Shown: positions 11,301 to 23,300 of the stretch, piece after piece
How positions within the stretch are numbered: position 1 is the stretch's first letter
How the letters are laid out: each line of letters begins with the position of its first letter
DNA from: a virus
DNA length: 26,167 nucleotides
Reading direction: 5' to 3' (one strand)
IMG/VR virus record: IMGVR_UViG_3300035045_000495
Location: 1-26,167 of that record
Notes under the pieces: model-generated
Database searches by the model: none
Told to the model about the DNA's origin: nothing
Seen by the model: the letters and a program-made list of their open reading frames with translations, nothing else
Program-made: the position numbers and the translations under genes

Positions 11301-14300
11301 CACCGTGACTATTGCTTATAACAGCAAACTCTTCTGTGATAGTAGGATCTCTATATTGAGGTAGATTAGTGGTAGTTGTATTAATAACTTCATTGCGGAT
11401 ACACTGTATCGCTAAATCACGTGCTTTGTTAAATGCGTATATTGTTTGTGCTACTTCACCATCAACGTGATATATTGCATTACCCTGTACATATGTACTA
11501 GCAGCATCCCAGATTTCTGAGTTACCATCAACTTCTAATTGATATGCAACAATATTTAAAATATCTACAATATCATCTTCACAATCTCTATCTCCACCTA
11601 ATGATGGAACTACAAATGATGGGAAAAATGCCTTCATTAATCCAACTGCTTCTTCAGCAATGAATCTAGCATTCTTTCTTATCAATACAGCAGCATCAAA
11701 TGAACGTTGATCGTCTACACCTACTAATGAAGCGTTATCATAGTAGATTTGTTTGTTACGTATTGAGTCACCTGCTGCAAATTGTGATCCTGACAGATAA
11801 TTATATCTAATTTCTTGGTTTCTTACCTCTTCAAAGTCTAAGAAGTCTTGGTTATTAGCAGTTCCCTCTTCATATAGTTCTTCTGGATTGATAACTGTCT
11901 CAGAAATATTGTCTAAGATAGTATTTGGATAGGTAATTGAAGGAACACGTTGGAAAATTAGACCAAAGAATGATGATGGAGGTGATAAATCAACAGTATC
12001 AATGATTTGTTGAGATACATCGTCTGTATATGGTGCAATTACAGTAACTCTTGCAGCAATTTTAGATGCAGCAGAGTATATTGTGTCGTTAAATTTGATA
12101 TTAAAGTCACCAGTTTCAAATTCAGATGTACCAGATGTACGAGAAACTACCAATCTAGCGTCTACAACACCATCTCTAAGGTTATTTTCTTCAATAATTG
12201 CAAAATCACCTTGTAAATTTGTTATTCTTTCACCTTGTTCGTAAATTGTTTTGCTAGTTAAACCAGTTACAGCACTTAATGTACCATCAAATCCACTAGA
12301 TGACGCTAAAACATTGTCACCAATCTGGAAAGTACCTTCTACATCGATAACATCAATGTAATCTACACCACTATCAATGACAGTTGCAGTTCCCTCGTTC
12401 TGTAAAGACCTTACAGGTTTACCTGTTTGTGGGAAAATACCAGATGTTGTACTAAATGTATATCTTATAATATTAATTTGAGAGAATGTAAGATTTCTAA
12501 ACTTAATTCTTGATGGTGCTTTAGGTGGTTCTGAGAATACAACAGATGGACCAGATGTTGTGAATGCAGTTCCAGGTGACTGGGCAACACCGTTAATAAG
12601 AATCAATAATTGATCATCAGTTGCAGTTACAGATTCACCTTCTACAGTCAATGGGAATTGTGTTTTAACACCATTAAAGTCATTATCAATATTATCAAGT
12701 TTTTTAACAATAGAAGTTAAGATTTCTTCAGAGTTAGTAAGTCTTCTTTGTCTGAATAATACTTCAGTGTTATTAAACTCGGTATATATTGGTTGTGAGT
12801 TAGCAAAAGATGTAATCTGATTAATATTAGTAGCACTAAAGATATTAACTTCTTTAACAAGATCAGATACAACCTTTCTTCCTGATATATCTTTACCTGC
12901 TGCAAGTGCCAATTCACCAAACATATTGAATCCAACTGGGTGATTGGTTTCAAGAATACTCTTTCTCCATTCGTTAATAGGAGTTTGTGATTTAATAACG
13001 TAAGAGAAGTTCTGATAGAAGTAAGAGTCTTGAATTTTCTGTACAATTTCAGATGGTTTACCAATGTCATCAATAAACTGACCAGTAGTGGTTGTCATTG
13101 AGTCTATATTCAATGTACCACGAGCAATAGATAAGTTATCAATCAAACCAGATGCACGAGATACCTGTGCAGTTACACGTTCTCCAACAGTCCAATTTCC
13201 GTTATAGTTTTCAAGTTTTAATATACGAGGACCAATCTGCCAACCTTCATTATCTGAAACGTAACCTGTTGCAGTAGCAGTTTCTAGGGATGAACCTTGA
13301 TATACAAGTTCTCCTTTTAAGAAACGAGATGTTTGTACAATAGCAGTTGCTTGACCACCAAATACTTCAGTAAGAAGAATCTGACGACCATCACCTTGAG
13401 TTAAGAATGTAATAAAGTTACCAGACTCAGCATCAACTTGTGTTAGTGCTATTCTAAGTTGGTCTGCTTCAAGTGAATTTGCCTCACCTGCAATAGCATA
13501 GTAAGTGGTTGTAGAACTTAAACTAACCAAACCTGCTGAACTTGGTTTTGGTAGAACACCAACTGTAGATCCTAAATCTTCTGCTCTAAGTTGAACAGCA
13601 GCACCAGTTGTAATACCGTGTGGGAAGTTAAACTGTAAATATCCTAAATCAAGGTTTACAACATAGTTAAATTCTGACTTAAGTGTAACTGATGGTTCAG
13701 AACTATATCCAGATCCAGGATTTTTAATTATTATTTCAGATAGTCTATTATTTTTAACAATCGCTTCTGCTTCAGCACCTGATCCACCACCACCTTCAAT
13801 AACAACTCTAGGAATTGATGTATAACCAGAACCAGGATCTGTAACCTTAATTTCAGAAAGTATAGCAGTATTAAACAACTGAAGGTTTACAGGGAATGTA
13901 ATCTCAGGTCTTAGTGTATAATCGTGAGAATAACCGAAACCAAATTCATTATTTTTAAGTTTCTTAATCTTACCAATACTTGTACCTTGTAAGAACACAG
14001 ATGCACCAGATCCCTCAGCAGGAATTACAACATCAAGTTGTCCACCAGAACCTTGTAATAGTGATCCCAATATTCCTGGAATAGTATCAATATCAATAGA
14101 TGCAGTAGTATATCCTTTACCTGGAGATGTTAATTCAACAGCAGTAATAACACCTGTTAATTCACCATCATCTGCAACTGTAATATTACATAGACCACCT
14201 TCACCATCTCCTGCAATAGGAACATTATAATAGATGCCATTAATGTATTCTGTACCACCAGATATGATACGTATTTTCTCAATTTCTCTATCAGATGATA

Positions 14301-17300
14301 TATCAGTAACAATAGGTAATTTCTGATAGAAACCACCTGGGTTTACCAGTTTGATACTTGCAATAGGACCAATCGCTTTTAGAGAAGTTGTACTATAAGA
14401 TGCTCTTGTAAGACCTGTTTCAGTTGTTCCTAAAGGAGCAGTTGTTTTTTCTGGTTCTACAAGAAGTGGGAATGTAAATTCTGTATCTGATAATATCTGA
14501 TTAATATTAAATGTTCCTTTATAAGGAGTTTCTATAACGTCAATAAATGATGCTTCACCTACAGGAGAGTTACTTGGAAGAGTTCTTGATGGATCGAAGT
14601 AATATGAAATATTGGTAACATCTTCATCAACAATAAACTTAACAAGTGGTTTAGGTGATGTTTGGTCAGTTAAACCTGGGATACCCTCTCTAACAATGTT
14701 TACAAAAGGATATTCTAATTTATATTGATTATCCTTAGAGAACGACATATAATATCCAAAATTAGATGGATCATCAAGGTCAAATATGTATTGATGTTTA
14801 CGAACAAATAATAATTGTGGATGTTTAGCGTAGATATTAACACTTGCAATAGTAGAACTTGTAAATGAAGGATCTTGTACAGCAGTTGATCTTAAACGAT
14901 ATAAGAATCTTCTACTATCAAGAACCTCTTCTACAAAGAATGATCCACCATATTCAGTTGTTGTAAATCCTTCAACAAATATAATTTCGTTTTGAGTAAA
15001 ATTATGCCTACTTGTAGAAACACAGAATACTAAATCTGTAAATGCTAGAGCACCAGTTGGAATAATATCTTTATCAAGATTCGATGTAAGATGGAATTTC
15101 TTAACTCCAACTAAACCTGATATTGTTATTATCTTTCCAGTAGCATCGAATGTTGCTGAAAGACCAACAGCGTCAGCATCAATGTTATCACCTTTAATAA
15201 ATGCTGATCCCTCATATACTGCTTCAATTCTAATTGAGTAATCTGTTGCTACAAATGGTCTCCAAGAACCAAATTGATTTAATGTTCCACTAGAATATGA
15301 AGTATTTGCAAGATCTATATTAAAACTACCTGCATCACGAGTATATACCCAGTTTATATTTCCATCAGTTACTGTACCAATCGTATGAATAGGAGCACTA
15401 GCACCAGAAACTCCAGTAGAACCTGCTGTATAGATCTTACCTGCATTATAAACTTCATCTCCAGTTGTATAACTGAAGTTTGTAAACCATTGAGGTATAG
15501 TTGTTTCAACTAAAAATGTTTGATTAATAAGGTTTACATCATTTGCAGTTGATTTTAATTTCTTAGTAGTATCAAAATTACCAATAATATTACCAATATC
15601 AACCTGTCCTTGTGCTCCACGAACATTTACAATAGTACCGTATGCACTGACTACATCTTGTCCACCAATAACTGAATACTGTTGTAATATAGAACCTTTA
15701 GTAAAGTTTGCTGTTTGGTTAAATGTTACTGTCTTTACAGTATCAATAGACTGATATATTGCATCACGAATATAGAATTTAGGAATAACAGTAGTGCTTA
15801 GTAGTAGTTTTCTACCAAGAGGTGTTGGGATAGTAGCAGTTCTAGTCTCATATATCTGATCTGTAGACGTAAATGAGTAAGTTCCTTCAACATTATTTGA
15901 TACAACATCAGCATAATCAAGTATTTGTAGACCCGCAGGACCTAATGTCCAATCTCCAGAAGTAATCACCTGGGTATTAAACGTAAAGTCGTTCACAGCG
16001 GCTGCGACTTGAATCTGCATACCAGTTTGAACGGTGTTTAATGTATATGTTCCAGTCTTAGTTTGTTCTCTATCTAACTTGTAGCAGAAAGCAGATACTG
16101 TTTTATTAGAACCAACTGCTTGTGCAGGAGTAAATGTATCACTATATTTTGCAATACCTGATACAGAAATATTATCTACCCAACCACCAATAGAACTAGC
16201 GACAACAGGAGATGATTTACCAAATAATAGTATAGATTTAAGTTGTGTATCTATAGTTGTACTTGTTACATCAATTTGTTCAACACCATTGATGAATACT
16301 TTATAAACGTAAGTACCAACACCAGGAGTTGACTTAACAAGAGCAACGTGTATAAATGCTTCGTTATTAAATGTTGTCCAGTTAGTTGTGGTTGTAGATA
16401 GGTAAGTATTAGAACCTAACTTTAAACGAACTTTACCAAAATCAGGACTTGTAGCATCACCTTCTAGTTCTACAACTGCATTATCACCTGTAGTAGGAGC
16501 AACATCAAAAATATTTGGTGTAGAACTTTGAGCATTGTATTGTGCTTGCCCAATAGCGATCCACGCTTCAATAGTATAATTTGTTGCTACATCAGCACCC
16601 CAGTCTAACGATAGTCTATTCGCAGCAGCACTGATATTTGCTGACTGTGCACCATATTTCCATTTAGAAGTATCTAATGTAGGATCTACAGACCATCCTG
16701 CTGTTAAAGTATTATTATATGTTTCATCTCCAGTTATAGTTGATTCAAAATTGAGTATTGCTAATTCATTAGATTCAATTTTATTACCTGCAATAATAGT
16801 ATCACCAGAATTATCGTTACTAATTGTAGTTGGTTGGAAACCAATACCACTAACCTGTTTTACAGAAGCAGCAGTTAATATATTACTTGTATTCCAAGAA
16901 ATCTTGAATATGATTGCTCTATGATCATTGAAAGCATATTTAACGTATGCACCAACATCAATATTACCAAATATATCAAATTTAACTCCAGTTGATTGTA
17001 TATCTTCAAATACACCAGTAGGTGAAAGTAATTTAACAACTGATGGAGTTTTGTAATCACTAGGTGCAAACTTCATATACAAAACACCAGTATTCTTGGT
17101 ATTAGAAATTTGGTATGCAGTTGCAGTTACGTATCTAGAACCATAGTCATCAATAGTAATTTTAGGATTAGAGAATCTATATCCAGTATTACCAAACTGT
17201 CTACTCCAAGAAACGTTAATAGTTACATTATCATAGTTAGTTTCACCAATAATAATTTCACTCGTTCCCGCAGGATCATTAACACCAACAAATATACAGG

Positions 17301-20300
17301 TGTTATCACTTGTAAATTTAAGGTCTGTTAATTGTTCTGATCCTGATGCAGTACATATCTTACGTTTTTCTTTAATAGCACCCTGTTCATCTAACAAAGC
17401 AATCCACATATCATCTGGATTTGGAGAGTTAGTATCTGTTGTACCACCAACGTATATTTGACCGTTATCATCTATAGTTAAGGATGATATATAATCTCTT
17501 CTTGAAGAACCAGATATACCTGCAATTTCACGTTGCCATACAGGAACAGCAGTAGGATTGTTCTGTGCATCAAATCCAGAGGTATATTTGGCAACAACTA
17601 GGTCTGGATTGTATGATAAGTTGACATTATTAGGAATTGTTTCACCAACAACGTAGATAGAATGTGGTGATGTGTTTTCAAGATAAATTCTGTTAAATAC
17701 ACAACGTTTATCTCCCGCAGCAGGTTGTAGTGGTGCCATTGTACGTGTCCACAACAATCTACCATCACTATTGAATTTTGCAAGTAATCCTGCTGAATCT
17801 CCATCAACATCATCTGCTTCACCGACAACATAGAATGTTCTATCATCAGCAGTAACAATATCTTTAAGTTTTACTATTTTCTCAATACCACTACTCTCAT
17901 CTAATAATGTAAGAGCATAATTTGCTTTTTTATATCTTTGTGGATGACTTACTCTAACTTCTGGTGGATTGCTAGGTGTATATTCTGATCCAGAGTTAAT
18001 AATATTAACTGTATTAACAGCACCAGATTCAAGTTGTACAAGTTCTAATTTAAAATCTTGACCAGTTCCTGTAACAATTTCGTAAGTTGGTGGAATATCA
18101 TCATTATATCCAAGACCTTGTTGACTAATATTTACTGTTTCAACACCAGATACAACTTTTACTCTAAATGTTTTGTTTGTTTGATCAATAATAGGAATAC
18201 TATCAACAATAATTTCATCATTAACTCTTAAATCGTGTTCACCAGTAGTTGTAATCTTTGCTAACGGTGAATCATTAACCATAGATGAAGTGTACTGACT
18301 GACATCAATACCTTTTACAGCATTTACTTTAGCAGATGCACCATATCCACCAGTTCCTGTATCGTCAAAGAACAACTTATCATTAACTTTATATGATATA
18401 CCTGGGTTTTCAACTACAAATCCACTAATTTTAGCATCTTCAAATTTAGTAGTAGTATCAATCTCAATATCAACCTGTGATCTAGTAGATACACTAGGGT
18501 AGTAATCAAATAATTGCAGTACAGGTTCTTCTGAGATATAATTTAATTCGTTTTCTTCTTCTGTTGATATAACACCATCTCTGTTAGTATCTTCTATTTC
18601 AAAGATAAACTCGTCACCTATCTCAGTTACAAGAGTATCTGTATCTTGGTTAGGTGTACGTTGAATATCAATGTCAACATCTTCATAAGGATCACGGAAT
18701 CTAACAACATCAAGAGGAATATTGGTTTGTACAGCATCTTGACTATAGTTCCATTCGTCAGGTCTTGAATATAATTGTGGTCCACAGACATATGGGAATA
18801 CAGGTAAACCTGCTTCTGATGCGTCAATGGAAACAAAATAAGCATAAGTTCCTTCAGGATATTCAGGTGTCTTACAATATCTACCATTATACTGATCTAA
18901 ATCACCTGCTTGGAACACATACTCATAATCTTCTATATAAGTTCCTGCGGGTTTGTCTGATAATAGTGGTCCATCAGCACGAACTGGATTTGGATTGGTT
19001 GCACTGTCAAATAATAACGCAGGTTTTACTCTGTAAGAAGATACACATCTCTTAATACCAGATGACTGATCAGCAGCATCAATATAACCATATGGTCCGT
19101 ATATTGGGTTTCCATCAAATGCCCAACCAATAATAGGAGAGTGTCTTAGTCCTGCTGAAAGTTCTCTAAGATTTCCTGATGATGGATCTTTAAATACATT
19201 ATCACCAAGAACATAACGTAATTGTTTAGGATCTGATAAATGTGCATATTCACCACCATATTGTGTGTTATATCCTGCAAATACATAACCACGAGAAGGA
19301 TCCATTAGTCCTGATAGTTCAGTTTCTAAGTTCTGTGTCCACTCAAATACATTTGCAGTAAATGATGCACCTTGACCAATAGATTCACAACGAATAGTTG
19401 TAAGACCAGTTGAATATCCTATACCTCTGTTCTCAACAGTAATACTTAAAACACGTCCTTTATCTTCACCAAATGTTCCTATGGTTGCTTTTGCAATAGC
19501 ACCATAACCATCACCATTAATAATTACATTAGGAGGAGATGTATATCCACTACCTGAGTTAATAATAGCGATTGATACAATACGACCATTGATAATAATT
19601 GGTTGTGCAACAGCACCTTCACCAGAATTTAATTTAATATTAGGTGCAGTTGTATAACTTGATCCTGCTGTATCTACACTAATAGATTGAATAGGACCTC
19701 TTACCTCGGCAGTAGCAGTTGCACCTGTTCCATTGCCTCCTGAGATGCTTACAGTAGGTGCTGAGGTGTACCCTTGACCAGGTGTTTCAACAAGAACTTT
19801 ACTTACAACTCCATTTGTAATAACAGCAGTTGCAGTAGCACCAAATCCACCTCCACCAACAATAGAAACTAATGGAGATGAGGTGTATCCAGAACCACCT
19901 GCTGTTACATCAACATTAAATAAAGAACCATTTACAACAACACTAGCAGCAGCACCAGATCCACCACCACCACTTATTTCAATTAATGGTTTAGAAGCAG
20001 CGTCATATCCTTCACCTGCATCTACAATATCAAAACTTGTAATTCCACCAAATTTTGTCTTAATTTGAGACTTATAAGACCAAACAGCAACACCATTTAC
20101 CCAACATCCAATAGGACCAAATGATAAATCATCACGACGTGATACAGTATCAACAATTCTAGGAAATCTACTTAACTTTCTTTGGTTTCCTGGGAGTAGA
20201 GCAGACCCAATGAACGGACCAACTTTATAGTTTGGAATACCTGTTGTAGCAATATAAGAGTAATTTGAGTTGAAGAACGTATTTTGTACATTAGTTGTAA

Positions 20301-23300
20301 ATTGTGCGATAGAGTTATTGATTGATTCTTCATCTGATTTACCTTTATTAAGGTCAACAGACATCAAAATGTTACCTTGAGGTGAATTAGGTGCAGGAGC
20401 AGATATTTGATATGAGAATACAGTAGCACTAATACGAGAAGTTACAGAAAACGTACCGTTAAATATCGTTGGGTTTGCACCATAGATTGTTACAGAGTCA
20501 CCAACAAGAAGACCGTGATTATTTGTAGTGTAAACAGTTGCAGTCTGGTTATTAAGACCACCTGGTTCAATATTGTTTACAGAGATTAATTTTTTAACAT
20601 TATATAACCAAGATGTAACTCTCTGATCTGTAGATGAAGAACCAAGAGATGCTACGTTTAATTTGTCACTAGGAAGATAATATGAACCAGTATCAGTAAG
20701 AACTGTTCCTGTTGCTTCAGCAATACCAAGAACACGTAATTTTACTTCAGTATCTAGTCCTCTATTGATATAACAGAAAATATCAGAGTAAATTGGAGTA
20801 CCAGAATCCCAATCTTCTACAATACCATTTTTAGAACGTGTACACTCAATAAACTGGTTTAATGATTTTTCTTTATATTGTATTCTTTCACTATCACCCA
20901 TAATGATGATACCGTTTCTTTCTGGCCACCCAATAGTAGAGTCAACAGTTATAATAGACTCAGTTGTCGTTAGTGGTTCTACAAGAGTGGTTTTATAAGG
21001 TATTGAGAACTTACCTTCTAAAGTTTCCTCAGATATTGATAATTCATAGATTGTTCTATCACCAGTGTTGATTGCAATAACGTTTTCAACTAAACATACA
21101 GCATTTCCAACAGTTGTATCTACAGCATCTGCATATTGGAATAATTGAGAGTCTAAAATATCAACTGGATTACCACTTATCAATTCAACACGAATAATAG
21201 TGTCAACAGACCAAGTTGCAGCAGATGGTTTGATTAATTCATCTTTTGGATATGAAACATCAACATTTTCAGAGAATAATATTTTAAATAAGTATTCTGT
21301 AGCAGTTTTTGTACCTTTAGAGACATAAAAGTCTTTAATTGTCTTAACAATCTGTGGAGCGTTGATTGTAGTGTAATCAATATCAGCATCAGGTAAGAAT
21401 TGATTTACAAAACGTTCATATAGTGTTTTTGCAAATAAAGAATCTAAATTTTCTATAGAAGTTCCAACTTCGTGTGAAGATTGAATACTTTGTGCTTCAT
21501 TAGTAAATACTTGGTTTCCTCTAATATCATATGAAGAAACACCAGAAACTCCTCTTTTACAATTCTTAAATTGTGATGGTTGATATTCAGAACCGTGTGA
21601 ATGAACTGTAAAACCAGTTATTTCTTGAAATCCAACATCACAAGACGCTGCTGCTGCTTTTGGACTTGCGATAAAGACTTGTGGAGGTTCAGTATCAGAA
21701 TATCCATCACCAAAACTTGTTATATTAATATCAGTAATTTCACCATTGAATATTGTTGCAACAGCAGTTGCTCCAGTTCCACCTATTGCTTCACCAGATA
21801 AATTCTTTCTATTATCAACAATATAAACAGATGGTGCATCATTGTAACCAGATCCACCAGTTAAAAGTTGAATATCAGTTAATTTACCACCAGATACCTT
21901 AACATCAAGTATTTGAGCACCTATAGGATCAATAATACGACATCTAGGAGGAGTTACATATCCTCTACCAGGAGAAATCATTTCAATCCTGTCTACTCTG
22001 CTCTGATCATCTAAAACTGCTATGGCAGATGCTCTAATACCAATAGGATCAACAGGAGCATCAATATAGACTTCTGGAGCAGTTGTATAATGTAATCCTT
22101 TAGTTAATACTTGGATAGATCCATCAACTACCTTTCCTTCCGAGTCAATTTGAGCATCACTAATAGTTGCACCTGCTGCATTTGTAAAACTAATGGATGG
22201 AATAGTGTCATATCCAGATCCAGATGATTGTACGTTAATTCCTGTGACTTGACCAGTAGCATCATCAACAGTTACAGTTGCTTTTGCTATAGAACCAGAA
22301 GGATCTGCGGGTGTATCAAATACAACTACAGGAGGGTTAGCAGAAGTATAACCTTGACCACCATCAATTAATTGTACATTCTTAATACCATTTACAAGTG
22401 CTTCAGCAGTCGCTTCTTTACCAGTTACACCTTCTGGAGTAAGAATAGTTACTTTTGGTGTGAAATTAATTCTATAATCTTGACCACCATTTTTTACAAT
22501 TAAATCTGTAACTTTATTATCACTAACTCTAGCAATAGCAGAAGCACCTTTACCAAATTGAGGTGCAATTAGTTCAACAGACCTTACAGTAATCTTATCA
22601 TTTAAAGATACTGCTTTTTTTAGTATTAAATGATCATTATAAACTGTGTAGTCAGTAAATGGTTCTTGAACCACTCCATTTACAGCAATCAAACAAGATA
22701 CTGTAGATAAAGGTGTATATACAACAGTGTTTAACCTTAATGGAAGTATTTTTGCACCTACAAGGTCGTCAGTTATATTAATTACATCTAAAACTCTAAC
22801 AGGAACACTTGTATAACCTATAAGATATTCAATCTTAGTTACTGTAGTTGATCCTGCAAGGTTTGCAGGAGGAGTTTGGAATCTAATGTTTGATCCATCA
22901 AGAAAATAATCAACATTAGGTTCTAACTGCAAACCATTTATTATAACACGTAAATACTCAACAGAACTTGGTGTAATTGGAGTTCCAAGTAGTTTTAATT
23001 GGAAACTTGTTTCAGTTCCATCAAATAGAGGTCTTATATTTTCTAACTCTTGTATTTTCTTATCAAATTCTAACTTATTGACACCTGGAGTAAATACAAC
23101 CTCTGGTGATTTAGTTGTTTCTTCATAAAAAATAATTTCATTATCAATCTTTATTGTTCCATCTTTCTCAAGAAAATTATCAACAGTTTCTACAGTAATA
23201 TTTTGATCAGTAGCACCTATGCGATCTAAAACAATAGATGATGAAGAAATAAAGTTAGGATCATATTCGTCACTTGAAATATCTGTATAACTTAAAATAT

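Noticed and set aside
18765-19055. A 96-residue plus-strand ORF opposite the YHYH region of the giant gene
   Set aside because: It is antisense to a strongly conserved-looking domain and has no domain features or start signals.
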